Origin: an uncultured Lachnospiraceae bacterium
GTDB lineage: Bacteria > Bacillota > Clostridia > Lachnospirales > Lachnospiraceae
Assembly (NCBI GenBank): GCA_902779395.1
Contig: CACZBK010000014.1
Location: 1 to 64,000, forward strand
Direction of reading: 5' to 3'
Length of the DNA: 64,000 nt
Part shown: positions 52,658-62,041 of the stretch, piece by piece
How positions within the stretch are numbered: the first letter of the stretch is position 1
Layout of the letters: every line of letters begins with the position of its first letter
Position numbers and translations under genes: made by a program
The notes under the pieces: model-generated
What the model was told of the DNA's origin: nothing
The model's input: the letters and a program-made list of their open reading frames with translations, nothing else
Databases searched by the model: none

Positions 52658-55036
52658 TTAAATCTTCCCTTTCACGATCTTAAAGCTTATCTTTTGGGAC
52701 CCGGCATATTCTCCGATCCCGCTTATTATCACATATGCCTTCCCCGTATTAACATTGGCGGCATATTGTACCATATAATCCTTATCCCGGACAAGCTTTG
52801 TTTTACCGGCAGTCACTACTATCTCATCATCTCCGCCTACAATTACCGCCTCACCGGTGTAGGTAAATGAAGTCTTCTTTTTACCGCTGGTCTTATTAAT
52901 AATGCTTACATGCGCTTTAGCTATATCATGGGCTTTGTCGGCTTTACGGATATTATAAGTGCCGCTCACGGATCCGGTATAATTCCCGTATGCATCTATC
53001 ACTGCCTTTACACAGACCTCGCCGTTCTCATCCAGATCATTTTCCGTAAACTGCTCCTTACCGCCAAGCCTCACATCATTCACATAGTAACTGACCTGAT
53101 ACTGTGATGCGGGAACTATCTTATTGTCCTTTACCACTATAGGCTTTGAAAAATACCTGCCCGCTTTGGTAAAGGCCATATCAGGGATCAGCACATAAGT
53201 ATCATCCGAAGATCCCAGAACTGCCTGATCTATCCTGAAGATTCCGGTCCTCTTCGCAAAGCCTTTATAATTACCTGTAAAGTTTATTACATACTTTCCG
53301 TTTCCGATCTTCTTATTTGAAGAAAACTTTATTTTATAATCCCTGCCGTTTTCCAGATCTCTTCCGTCTATCGAAACACTGATCACGGGACAGACTCCTC
53401 CCGCCGCATACTGTACCGCTGCCGGAGCCCCGACGTTTATCTTTCCGGATTTTTTCGGAAGTATCTTATAAGTTTTTTTCACAGTACCGGTATAAGCACC
53501 GATCCCCGTTATCTTTATCTTTTTAATACCGGCATTAACGATGTCATCCGGATAGGTCACAGTGTAATCCACATCCTGTATAAGCTCCGCAGAATCCGCC
53601 TTCGGATCAAAGACCCTGAGCTCCGAGGCCGAAAGCTTCTGGGGCTCACCGTTAAAGACATGCTCATCCGGCTTCAGCACGATCTTCATCTTCCTTTTTG
53701 ACGCCGGTACTGAAGGCTGCGGCTCATCTCCTCCCGCAGGTCCCCCTTCCCCGTTGATCACATATACCGCAGAATAAAGCACCTTGGTATATGCCGCCTT
53801 CATGATATGATATCTTATGCCATCGCTTTCCGGTGTAAGCTCATAGATCCCGCCATAACTGCCCTCGGTGGCATTCAGCGAATAACACTTAGACATCCTG
53901 CCGTCTAAAGAAAGGGAATAGATACCGCTGTGGGTAGAATAATAAAATGCTCCCGCGAAGGATGTGATAGCGGTCAGTGCCCCGCCCTCAGGTTTATACT
54001 GTTTAACACTGCCCTTCAAAAGATCATGGATGTTCAGTTTTCCGGCACTGAGATATAACGCCGCTCCTCCCGCTACGGGAACCGGCCTTATACTATCCGA
54101 CCAGAAATACGTATCGTAATCCGTACTGCCTGCATAGTCTTTATATGCATCACTGTCATCTTCCGTTATCTTCCAGTCCCTGGATTCATGACCGGTTTCC
54201 TTCATCCCCTCACGGCTTCTTAAAAAATTCTGATGACCGCAATAGAAGGTATCACTGGTATCAGGATCATCATATGTTACATCCACATAATACCATTTAC
54301 CGTTAAGCTTTATAAGATTCCAGGTATGTGCAAGATCCCTGCTGTATACTGTTTTGCATGGAATGCCAAGCTTTTTGAGGAGCACATGATAACCTTCCGA
54401 ATATCCCTGGCATACGGCAAGGCCGTTCACAAGACAGCCATAAGCATCAAAAACCCCAGGCTTTGACTGGCTGTGATCATATTCACAATGAGTTACTATA
54501 TGATCATGAAGGATCAGAAGCTTTTCAAGATCCGTTGCCTTATCCGGCACCTTCTTTAAAATCTCCTCTACTCTGGCATCAAAGATATCCCTGGATCCCG
54601 CCGAATAATAAGAATAATACTCCGGCTCAATGAGCTGAACATAATTCTGATAATCAAACGAATATGAAAAAGCTCCGGTAACATAAAAAAGCTCCGGACT
54701 TGTATTAACAACATTCGCGAATACTGCTGCTATCTTTTCTTCGGGGATCTTATATGATGATATATCGATCTCGCTTTTAAATCCGGCAAGAGCATTATAT
54801 ATCGCATTTTTGACATCCGTCATATCAGCCGAAAGATCAACATCGGCCGGTGTGGGACACGGATCCGCAACACTGTCGGAACTGACAGCATCTTCCTCTT
54901 CAGCTTCCTCTTCAGAAAAAGTCCCGGAAGTATCCCCTGCACCACCCTGCGCATATACCGCAGGGATACCACTGAATACAAGCAAAATACATAAAGCGAT
55001 CGAAAAGATCATGTTTATCCGTCTGCGCACGGTCAT
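52658..55036 (-). CDS. Secreted transglutaminase-like protein with immunoglobulin-like repeats
   Basis: A 792-residue exported protein: signal peptide at 1-29 (IFSIALCILLVFSGIPAVYAQ), an acidic linker, and a transglutaminase-like domain at about 100-290 with the Cys-His-Asp triad in GLAVCQGYSEGYH, DLAHTWNLI and WYYVDVTYDD. Residues about 300-430 are less clear. The C-terminal 350 residues have repeated beta modules (ITGIGAYTGTVKKTYKI, INFTGNYKGFAKRTGIF, ISGIGEYAGSQKISFKI). It would act in the wall as a protease or crosslinker; no sortase motif is seen. It is 29 bp from the MltG-like gene. Confidence 0.88.
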   Translation of the reverse strand: MTVRRRINMIFSIALCILLVFSGIPAVYAQGGAGDTSGTFSEEEAEEEDAVSSDSVADPCPTPADVDLSADMTDVKNAIYNALAGFKSEIDISSYKIPEEKIAAVFANVVNTSPELFYVTGAFSYSFDYQNYVQLIEPEYYSYYSAGSRDIFDARVEEILKKVPDKATDLEKLLILHDHIVTHCEYDHSQSKPGVFDAYGCLVNGLAVCQGYSEGYHVLLKKLGIPCKTVYSRDLAHTWNLIKLNGKWYYVDVTYDDPDTSDTFYCGHQNFLRSREGMKETGHESRDWKITEDDSDAYKDYAGSTDYDTYFWSDSIRPVPVAGGAALYLSAGKLNIHDLLKGSVKQYKPEGGALTAITSFAGAFYYSTHSGIYSLSLDGRMSKCYSLNATEGSYGGIYELTPESDGIRYHIMKAAYTKVLYSAVYVINGEGGPAGGDEPQPSVPASKRKMKIVLKPDEHVFNGEPQKLSASELRVFDPKADSAELIQDVDYTVTYPDDIVNAGIKKIKITGIGAYTGTVKKTYKILPKKSGKINVGAPAAVQYAAGGVCPVISVSIDGRDLENGRDYKIKFSSNKKIGNGKYVINFTGNYKGFAKRTGIFRIDQAVLGSSDDTYVLIPDMAFTKAGRYFSKPIVVKDNKIVPASQYQVSYYVNDVRLGGKEQFTENDLDENGEVCVKAVIDAYGNYTGSVSGTYNIRKADKAHDIAKAHVSIINKTSGKKKTSFTYTGEAVIVGGDDEIVVTAGKTKLVRDKDYMVQYAANVNTGKAYVIISGIGEYAGSQKISFKIVKGKI

Positions 55037-55065
55037 CCTCCTTTCCTGTGATGACTTTATATCAT

Positions 55066-55908
55066 TTATCGTGCTTTCTTTGTAAGAATCTCACAGATTC
55101 GCTGGTAACTGCAGTTAGCGGGTATCTTATGTATGCCGGTAGCTATACGCCGGTCATATCCGTTTGCACACATGTATTTATCAAATTCCGCTGCAGAAGG
55201 TATTATTCCGGCATCTGCCATTTTGCGGGATACCGAATACGAATCATCTCCGGAAACCACTACCACTTCCTGCTCCTGAGTGTTTAAACTCACCTGGGTA
55301 TTTGAAGAGGCTGCCTGCGTGGGTGTGGTCACAGGTACGGGTGTAGGCGTAGGAGCCTTGGTCGGAGTGGGTGCAGGTGAAGGCGTCGGAGACGGTGTTG
55401 CCGTCGGTTCTGCTGCCTTCGTTGCAGTCGGCTCTACAGCTTTTGTCGCAGTGGGCTCTATTGCCTTTGTTGCAGTAGGTACTCTGGTGGCTGTAGGTAC
55501 TTTGGTAGCTGTAGGTACTTTGGTAGCTGTAGGTACACCGGTTGGATCAGCCTCCGCCTCAGGCGAAGGGGCCGGTGTGATAAGGCCCTCCGGCACTTCT
55601 GCCTCATTGCCGCTCAGTCCCGGAAGGAGCAGCGGTATATCATCCGATACACTTTTTTCATTCTTATCCTCTTCTGCGGTTTCCGCAGCACCTGTCAGAT
55701 CCGTAACACTGCCCGCTGCCAGGGTAGGCGTAACGCTTACCGCCCCTGTTCCCGACTCACTGAGCCGCAGATTGGATGCAGCTTCGGTAGGGGTAATATT
55801 TCTTTCGGTTCCGGATGCCTTCGTATCACCGGCAGCTGAAAAATGTAATATCAATGCGGTGGCCGCCATTCCTATGCCAAGTCCGCGCATATATGATGCT
55901 AATCTCAT
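55066..55908 (-). CDS. Membrane-anchored protein with Thr-Pro repeats and MltG-like C-terminus
   Basis: A 280-residue protein: a membrane anchor at about 7-27, a variable region, a Pro/Thr/Ala/Lys repeat tract at about residues 130-195 made of VPTATK, EPTATK and TPTPAP units, and a C-terminal 65-residue domain (VVVSGDDSYSVSRKMADAGI to YQRICEILTKK). The last part resembles the LysM-like start of YceG/MltG lytic transglycosylases but lacks the catalytic domain. It probably spans the wall with an extended linker. Homology is weak, so the call is tentative. Confidence 0.6.
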   Translation of the reverse strand: MRLASYMRGLGIGMAATALILHFSAAGDTKASGTERNITPTEAASNLRLSESGTGAVSVTPTLAAGSVTDLTGAAETAEEDKNEKSVSDDIPLLLPGLSGNEAEVPEGLITPAPSPEAEADPTGVPTATKVPTATKVPTATRVPTATKAIEPTATKAVEPTATKAAEPTATPSPTPSPAPTPTKAPTPTPVPVTTPTQAASSNTQVSLNTQEQEVVVVSGDDSYSVSRKMADAGIIPSAAEFDKYMCANGYDRRIATGIHKIPANCSYQRICEILTKKAR

Positions 55909-55942
55909 AATCTGTGATTCTCCACTTTCCGATCAGATTGTA

Positions 55943-57307
55943 TTATTGCATATTTTCATAAAGGTCTATCACGAGCTTTACTTCTCCGATACCCAGACCA
56001 AGATCCTTGGCTATTGCCATATTTGAGCGCCCCATGCGGTGCATTTCGAGTATCCTCTCATTATGATTAGTCTGTTCAGAACTTTCATGCCCGAACTGAA
56101 GATCAACTGTTTTTTTCTTTTCTTTCTTGTCTTTCTTTTCATCCGTCTGCGGGACTTTTGAGCTTTTGTCATTATCCGGCATATACTCCTGTGGTATGCT
56201 CATCTGCCCCTCTATCTCGCCATCCGTCTCCGTCCTGCGTCCTGCCTTTGGGATCACCCTGCGTTTTACGGATGTCCTCACACTTTCTCTTTGCCCCGCG
56301 GCCGTATCTTTTTCCGTACTCTTAGGCTTTACGGCAGATACCCTTGAAACATCATGCGCAAGCTCTGCAGTTGCTTCTTTAAGGAGCTTCTCCATCATCT
56401 CTTCTTCGCTAAGCTCTTCCTCCTCATCAGCTTCACTTCCTGCCTGCTCCTCCTGTACCGCTTCAAAGAACTCTTCCTCTTTCGGATCTTCTGCATTGAT
56501 ATCTTTAACCACAGGCACCGGTGGCGTTGCCGCTTCGGCTTTCATGGCATTATCAAGAAGCGCCTGCAGTTCTTCCTCACTCGTGGACCTGTCTGCCTCA
56601 GTCTCTTCCACAGCTTTAACCACAAGATCTTCTATGGCTTTCTCTTCAAAAGCCGTATTCTCCGGCTCATCCTCAGCAATCCCGGCGGGAATATCTTCAA
56701 TGAGCTCTTCAGTTGAAGTCTCCGGTACCAAAGGCTCTGAAACAGCATCCTCAAAATTATTATCCGCAGCAGCCAGTTCCTGTGTAAGCCTTCTGGCATC
56801 CAGCATCTTCTCTTCCGCCGCAAGCGCTGCCCTGCCTGCTTCCTCGGCCTTAAGCTGTACCTCACGGGCCAGCTTCTCCGCATTTTCTGCCAGATCATAT
56901 GCCGCATTAGCCCGCTCACCGGCTTCTTTAGACTCACGTTCGATACGGTTTAACAGATCCTCAAGCTCATTTTTTGAACGGTTTAACATATCATGAAGGA
57001 AAACAACTTCCTGATGATTGGAACCTATCTGATTTATAACATTATCGGAATACTCTCCCAGAGCCATGATCTTCTCGTTTGTCATCCGGTCCAGGCTGCG
57101 TTCTGTCTTTTCCACCTGATGACTGACCGCTTCCTCCGTCATATCATCGATGCGGCTCCTGTTTTTTTCGAGTTCTTCCTCGACTAAGCGTTTTAATTCT
57201 TCCTCAGGTATCTCCACTGCCTCGTCCTTGGATCTGTCGGGCAGGAAAAAGCTGCTGACAATGGCGATTCCCCCCGCTGCCAGCAGTATGATCTCCAGTA
57301 TACTCAT
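55943..57307 (-). CDS. Membrane-anchored acidic coiled-coil protein with C-terminal helix-turn-helix-like motif (DUF6115-like)
   Basis: A 454-residue protein: one N-terminal membrane helix (ILLAAGGIAIVSSFFLP), a coiled-coil segment at about 30-175, a long Glu/Ala-rich disordered middle, and a C-terminal segment (RILEMHRMGRSNMAIAKDLG, then GEVKLVIDLY) that looks like a helix-turn-helix. Related proteins with the same C-terminus are encoded in clostridial flagellar operons, directly after FliA and FapA genes as here. The role in motility is unknown. Confidence 0.68.
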   Translation of the reverse strand: MSILEIILLAAGGIAIVSSFFLPDRSKDEAVEIPEEELKRLVEEELEKNRSRIDDMTEEAVSHQVEKTERSLDRMTNEKIMALGEYSDNVINQIGSNHQEVVFLHDMLNRSKNELEDLLNRIERESKEAGERANAAYDLAENAEKLAREVQLKAEEAGRAALAAEEKMLDARRLTQELAAADNNFEDAVSEPLVPETSTEELIEDIPAGIAEDEPENTAFEEKAIEDLVVKAVEETEADRSTSEEELQALLDNAMKAEAATPPVPVVKDINAEDPKEEEFFEAVQEEQAGSEADEEEELSEEEMMEKLLKEATAELAHDVSRVSAVKPKSTEKDTAAGQRESVRTSVKRRVIPKAGRRTETDGEIEGQMSIPQEYMPDNDKSSKVPQTDEKKDKKEKKKTVDLQFGHESSEQTNHNERILEMHRMGRSNMAIAKDLGLGIGEVKLVIDLYENMQ

Positions 57308-57321
57308 TTTTCGTTAACCTC

Positions 57322-57624
57322 TTATATCTTTACATCAAAGGCCTGTGTGGATTTCTTAACCACACGGTCTTTTATTTTTTTCTTTTTGCGGTCTCTGCCG
57401 CCGTCACCGCCGTAAGCGGAGCCTCCGTTATGATTGGCGTCCGTATCCGCCGCGGCGTTATCCTTCTCATGTACCAGATTGAGTTTGTCCTCTACATTAT
57501 GCTCTACCTGGGTCTGCTGATTGGTCTGGTATATGAGTCCCTTATCGTTCTCAAATTGCTGGAACTGCTGAAAATCCTGTGTTCTGTTGATAGATCCCTG
57601 CAGCTCTACTATACCTATGGCCAT
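57322..57624 (-). CDS. Small motility-operon protein of unknown function
   Basis: A 100-residue hydrophilic protein with a conserved-looking N-terminus (AIGIVELQGSINRTQDFQQF), a Gln/Asn-rich centre and a basic C-terminus (RKKKKIKDRVVKKS). No domain is recognised. GGAGAAG precedes the ATG; it lies 10 bp after the FapA gene and 14 bp before the DUF6115-like gene, so it is a member of the che-fliA operon. Confidence 0.7.
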   Translation of the reverse strand: MAIGIVELQGSINRTQDFQQFQQFENDKGLIYQTNQQTQVEHNVEDKLNLVHEKDNAAADTDANHNGGSAYGGDGGRDRKKKKIKDRVVKKSTQAFDVKI

Positions 57625-57634
57625 AGATCTTCTC

Positions 57635-59215
57635 CTATAACGTAGCTATACGGACATCTCCTTTTTCTTTTACAAAACGGCAATATCTTACCGTATCCTT
57701 TATTATCATCGATACATCAGAGATAGTTATCACCACTCCCTGATATACTTCTCCGCTTACATCAACCGATGCACTTGACGCCTCCTCCATCTTTTCCTTA
57801 AGGTGCTCAAGCTCTGCATTATCCGCCACAAGCTTCTCCTGGGAGGATTTGACATTAGCCGCAAGTGCCTGGATCTGCTTAACCTGATCGGGCGTCATCT
57901 TCACACCCGCAGCTATCTTCTTTTTGGTAATATCCAATACCGGCAGGCTGGCCTTAAGATTCTTCTGAAGATCCTGTATCTCTTTATTCAGCTGGCCCAT
58001 CCTGGTGATAACCACGGGATCAATGCCTACTGTCACTCTTGTATCGGCGCCCATGTGTGTACCTAAGGTTTTCACTCTTATCCTTGAGGTAGCCGTTACC
58101 TCGCCTCCTGTTATAAATCCTTTGTGGCTCATAACATTTATCTCTGTACCGGCATGTACTTTAGAATGGAGTATTGAATTGGTCTCTACATATCCTCCGG
58201 CTTCAGCGGTACAGTTTTCCAGAAACTTGGAAACTATATTTCCCCTGGCCTTAAGGAAGCCCTTGCTCTCACCATTCATGCCACGCATAAGGATTATATT
58301 TCCTCCGGCCTCTATCCTGGCTCCCTCAACCACTCCGCGGACTTCCACATCACCGCTGGTCCTTATGCTGAAATTCGACTTGACATCGCCTCCGACCAGC
58401 ACATTTCCCTGATAATCTATATTTCCGGTGGAATTATCCACGTTGTTCACTTCCATCACATCAGATACAAAGACCTTACCGCCAACAAGCGTGACATGAC
58501 CGTTGACCTTTGATCTGATGATACATTTATCCTCTGACGGTTCAATATTAAGGCCGTAAGACAAAACAGCGCGCTTGACATCCCTTGGCTTTATCTCACT
58601 CCCGCAGACATCCATACCCGGAACTCCCCTTTTCTCGGGAGTAAGGGTAGCCAGCACCATACCTTCGGTACAGTGGTTTACAAGGTTAAGATTAAAGAAA
58701 TCTACAGTACCGTCTTCATTAAGAGTCGGACGCACCCGGTTATTGACATTAAAGTTATACTCAATTACCGCATCCCTGCCCTCTTCAACCGGACGCCCTG
58801 CAGCTATCTTATATTCCGTGGCGTACTTTTTATCTGCCAGAAAACTGTCTACGACCTTATCATCAATACCGAACACCACCTTAGCCAGACGGCATTCACT
58901 GTATATATCTTCCTTTGTAAGCGGCCGGCCTCCGGTAGATGCCGGATAAAACCTTGCCGTTGCAGACATCCTGTCTTCACTGATCCTTAAGATGCAGCTC
59001 TCGGGAACAGGATATATCTTATTCTTCGTCAGCGGGATGAGTTTTGAAGCATCACCCTGTTTAAAAAAAGCACTTAAGATCCCGACATCATAAGGGATCT
59101 TTTTAGCTTCGAGATAATTCATCGTCTCCTGTATGGAAGGAAAGCCCGCCTCAGATGTTATTATCTTCAGAAACGCCCCGCTGTCATTTATCTCAACCTG
59201 AAAGTAAGGATTCAT
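57635..59215 (-). CDS. FapA/DUF342-family polymer-binding protein
   Basis: A 526-residue protein with an N-terminal region of about 165 residues, then the DUF342 beta-helix at about 170-395 built of repeats such as NIDYQGNVLVGGDVKSNFSI, TSGDVEVRGVVEGARI and NIILMRGMNG, and a coiled-coil C-terminal region. Members lie in flagellar or chemotaxis operons of Clostridia; some bind fatty acids or act as scaffold proteins. The gene follows fliA by 68 bp. Confidence 0.88.
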   Translation of the reverse strand: MNPYFQVEINDSGAFLKIITSEAGFPSIQETMNYLEAKKIPYDVGILSAFFKQGDASKLIPLTKNKIYPVPESCILRISEDRMSATARFYPASTGGRPLTKEDIYSECRLAKVVFGIDDKVVDSFLADKKYATEYKIAAGRPVEEGRDAVIEYNFNVNNRVRPTLNEDGTVDFFNLNLVNHCTEGMVLATLTPEKRGVPGMDVCGSEIKPRDVKRAVLSYGLNIEPSEDKCIIRSKVNGHVTLVGGKVFVSDVMEVNNVDNSTGNIDYQGNVLVGGDVKSNFSIRTSGDVEVRGVVEGARIEAGGNIILMRGMNGESKGFLKARGNIVSKFLENCTAEAGGYVETNSILHSKVHAGTEINVMSHKGFITGGEVTATSRIRVKTLGTHMGADTRVTVGIDPVVITRMGQLNKEIQDLQKNLKASLPVLDITKKKIAAGVKMTPDQVKQIQALAANVKSSQEKLVADNAELEHLKEKMEEASSASVDVSGEVYQGVVITISDVSMIIKDTVRYCRFVKEKGDVRIATL

Positions 59216-59283
59216 AAAGTTTTTTCCTCTCCCTGTTATGATTCTTTGCTTTACATGAAATATATCAGCTGATCAAATATGCT

Positions 59284-60054
59284 TTAAACAAGTTTATGAA
59301 GGATGCCTACATAATCTCCAAGTTTAGCTCTCATCTTCTCAAGCGCCCTGGTATGAAGCTGTGAAATCCTGGATTCGGATACCTCAAGTATACCTGCGAT
59401 CTCCTTTAAAGTAAGCTCTTCGTAATAATAGAACAGCACTACGCTGCGTTCCTTTTCCGTAAGAGCATCAAGCGATTCCATGAGCTTTTCCTTAAGCTCT
59501 GCATTATCCACCACTTCCTCGGGAGACATAAAGTGGGCTCCCATGGAGGAATCCCCTGCCACTTCACTGCCGCCTTCCATGAATTCATTAAGAGAAACCA
59601 CATTGGTAAGCTTTAACTGTGACTGCCATTCCAAAAGCTCATCATCAGTGATACCCAGCGCGGCCGCGATCTCCTCATCCGTAGCAGGCTTACCGGTAGC
59701 TTCCTCTATATCCTTCATGGCTGCTTCTATCTGCCGCTGACGCTGACGTACGGTGCGCGGGATCCAGTCATTCTTACGTATCTGATCGAGCATGGCCCCT
59801 CTGATCCTTAAAGAAGCATATGTCTCAAACTTGATCCCTTTTCTGGTATCAAACTTATCGATAGCATCGATAAGACCGAAGATACCATAGCTGACCAGAT
59901 CCTCATATTCCACATTATACCCCAGATACATGGAAAGACGTCCGGCGACAAGCTTTACCAAAGGAGCATACTCAAGTATGAGCTTCTCGCGAAGCTCTGC
60001 ACTCCCCAGTCTCACATAATCATCCCATAATCTCTTTTTTCCGGCCTCGTCCAT
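59284..60054 (-). CDS. fliA: Flagellar sigma factor FliA/WhiG (sigma-28 type)
   Basis: A 256-residue sigma factor from the ATG at 60054, 4 nt after GGAGG; a TTG at 60078 is rejected. Regions 2 (YNVEYEDLVSYGIFGLIDAI, and FDTRKGIKFETYASLRIRGAMLD), 3 (WIPRTVRQRQRQIEAAM) and 4 (LTEKERSVVLFYYYEELTLK, SESRISQLHTRALEKMRAKL) are complete. It directs late flagellar and chemotaxis genes. It lies between che genes and FapA, the common clostridial order. Confidence 0.97.
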   Translation of the reverse strand: MDEAGKKRLWDDYVRLGSAELREKLILEYAPLVKLVAGRLSMYLGYNVEYEDLVSYGIFGLIDAIDKFDTRKGIKFETYASLRIRGAMLDQIRKNDWIPRTVRQRQRQIEAAMKDIEEATGKPATDEEIAAALGITDDELLEWQSQLKLTNVVSLNEFMEGGSEVAGDSSMGAHFMSPEEVVDNAELKEKLMESLDALTEKERSVVLFYYYEELTLKEIAGILEVSESRISQLHTRALEKMRAKLGDYVGILHKLV

Positions 60055-60084
60055 GGATCCTCCAATTGTTAACGACAATTAAAA

Positions 60085-60357
60085 CTATTTACCTTTTTCT
60101 ACCAGATCTCCGTTATCCTCGAAATACGCATCATAACTCATAGTCATATTGAATTTATCCACTATGCTTTTTATCACCGTTCCCAATATGGCAAAAAAGA
60201 GCAGTGCCAGAAAAACCACGAGCAGAAGCTGTGTCATCTGGAAATGCCGTATAAGACCTATCACAAGCGCTATCGCTCCGCCAAGCAGCATGAACAGGGA
60301 CGGAAGAAGCTTGGTCTTAAGATTATTCCTTTTTTGCGGTAAACGTATATCTTCCAT
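60085..60357 (-). CDS. Small two-helix membrane protein in the motility operon
   Basis: A 90-residue protein with two hydrophobic segments at about residues 17-37 (SLFMLLGGAIALVIGLI) and 45-65, and a polar tail (SYDAYFEDNGDLVEKGK). No family recognised. It lies between cheD and fliA with spacers of 19 and 30 bp, so it is co-transcribed. A TTG three bases upstream is an alternative start. Confidence 0.72.
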   Translation of the reverse strand: MEDIRLPQKRNNLKTKLLPSLFMLLGGAIALVIGLIRHFQMTQLLLVVFLALLFFAILGTVIKSIVDKFNMTMSYDAYFEDNGDLVEKGK

Positions 60358-60376
60358 CAACTCACCATCCGCAGGT

Positions 60377-60862
60377 CTATATCACTTTAAGCGGTTTTCC
60401 GACAGCCTTTATCTCATAATCTCCTGTTTCAGGATCAAATGTGACCGTACGTCCGTAATTTGCACCTGTATCCTCCGCCAGGATGGGTATACCAAGCTGT
60501 TTAAGTGCCTGCTTGGTAGCCGCTACATTACGGTCACCTATTCCCATAAGCTCCGATTTCGACTGAAATGAGAACATGGTAGCTCCGCCTGCTATCTTTG
60601 CAACCATGCGGCTCTTTACGGCTCCCATCTTCTCCAGACGTTTGACCAGTTCCGGGATCCCGGTATCGGCAAACTTGGCAGGATTGCCGTTGCTCTTAAC
60701 CTCCTGGCTGTTGGGAAGCATTACATGAACAAGTCCGCCTACTTTGGCGATCTTGTCACGTATCGCTATACCCACACAACTGCCTAGGCCTATTGTTGTT
60801 ATCATATCGGGCGGCCTGCAAACATTCAGATCCGCAATCCCGACTTTAATCGTTTCCGGCAT
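60377..60862 (-). CDS. cheD: Chemoreceptor glutamine deamidase CheD
   Basis: A 161-residue protein that deamidates glutamines on chemoreceptors and binds CheC. The catalytic Cys (LGSCVGIAIRD), His (GGLVHVMLP) and the following Thr are present, and the family motif GGATMFSF and GDRNVAATKQAL are clear. It follows cheC by 24 bp, the usual partner order. Confidence 0.97.
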   Translation of the reverse strand: MPETIKVGIADLNVCRPPDMITTIGLGSCVGIAIRDKIAKVGGLVHVMLPNSQEVKSNGNPAKFADTGIPELVKRLEKMGAVKSRMVAKIAGGATMFSFQSKSELMGIGDRNVAATKQALKQLGIPILAEDTGANYGRTVTFDPETGDYEIKAVGKPLKVI

Positions 60863-60886
60863 ATCTTTTTACCACGATGTTACGGA

Positions 60887-61507
60887 CTAAAAGCCCAATG
60901 CATGAAGTATCTTCGCATCCGATTCCTCATCCGGCACAAGTATAAAATATCCGGAAAGATCCACATCATCCGCGAAATCTGTCTGTATCAAAAGCATCTT
61001 GTCGGAGATAGCTCCGAATTCTATAGCCGGAACGGAAAGTATGGCACCGGCCATATCTATACATACATCCGGAACGGAAGGATATATCGTCAGGTTAGTA
61101 AGCGTAGCCAGTGAGTTAAGGTATGCTCCGGTAATAACGTTACCTATCTCCTTTAAGGCAGACAGTTCCATCTCCGTAAAATCATCCCCTTCGCTGGGCA
61201 TGCCCATAAGCTTTTGGACCATTGCGCGGGCAGATTCCTTCTTCTGTATGAACATGATGCTTCCATGGATATCCCCGTTCACTACCAGATAAATACCGGC
61301 AACCAGCTGCTCCTCGCCCCCAAGAGTAGTGCCCACTTCTTTAAACTCCATAAGACGAACCTTGGGTACCATCATATCTACCCTTGTTCCGAGCATGGTA
61401 GACAGAGCCGTAGTGGCATTTCCTGCTCCTATATTTCCGATCTCTTTCAAAACATCAAAGTACTTATCAGACATCTCTTCTATTGTCAGATCGTGCTTCT
61501 CCGCCAT
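60887..61507 (-). CDS. cheC: CheY-P phosphatase CheC
   Basis: A 206-residue phosphatase of the CheC/FliY/CheX family that dephosphorylates CheY-P and cooperates with CheD. Both active-site helices are visible: EIGNIGAGNA near residue 22 and EIGNVITGAYL near residue 125, with the E-x2-N pattern. GGAGG precedes the ATG. It lies between cheW and cheD. Confidence 0.96.
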   Translation of the reverse strand: MAEKHDLTIEEMSDKYFDVLKEIGNIGAGNATTALSTMLGTRVDMMVPKVRLMEFKEVGTTLGGEEQLVAGIYLVVNGDIHGSIMFIQKKESARAMVQKLMGMPSEGDDFTEMELSALKEIGNVITGAYLNSLATLTNLTIYPSVPDVCIDMAGAILSVPAIEFGAISDKMLLIQTDFADDVDLSGYFILVPDEESDAKILHALGF

Positions 61508-61556
61508 CGGATATACCTCCGTAAAATGTTATTCGGACAGCTGCCGCTTATCCTTA

Positions 61557-62012
61557 TCAAAGTCCCTGAAGCACTGCATCGATATCAAGCAGTGTAACAA
61601 GACCGGTCTCGTGTTTTCCTATTCCCATAGCAAATGCGGCTTTGTCATCTCCTCTGTCAAAGCCCACACGTTCCACCTCGGCCGACGAAAGATTGACAAC
61701 TTCTTTAACCATATCGACCATCATGCCTATCGGCTCATATTTATCTACTTTGATGATTATGATGCGGGTATCCTTTGTCTCTACATCGGGAGCCAGCCCC
61801 ATCTTTATCCTTATGCTCATTACAGGGATAACTTCTCCGCGGAGGTTGATCACGCCCTTAAAATGGGCCGGGACCTGCGGAACACGTGTTATCTGCTGCA
61901 TGCGTACGATATTATCTATATATTTGATATCTATACCGTACTGTTCTTCTCCTATACGGATCACTATATACTGGGTGATCTCATTAATTGTAGTGCTAAG
62001 TTCATTTGCCAT
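61557..62012 (-). CDS. cheW: Chemotaxis coupling protein CheW
   Basis: A 151-residue SH3-like protein linking receptors to CheA. Family segments QYIVIRIGEEQYGIDIKYI, VPQVPAHFKGVINLRGEVIP and the terminal GLVTLLDIDAVLQ are present. It follows cheA by 29 bp. Confidence 0.96.
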   Translation of the reverse strand: MANELSTTINEITQYIVIRIGEEQYGIDIKYIDNIVRMQQITRVPQVPAHFKGVINLRGEVIPVMSIRIKMGLAPDVETKDTRIIIIKVDKYEPIGMMVDMVKEVVNLSSAEVERVGFDRGDDKAAFAMGIGKHETGLVTLLDIDAVLQGL

Positions 62013-62041
62013 TGTTCTTCTCTCCTCGCCTTCTGAATGTA

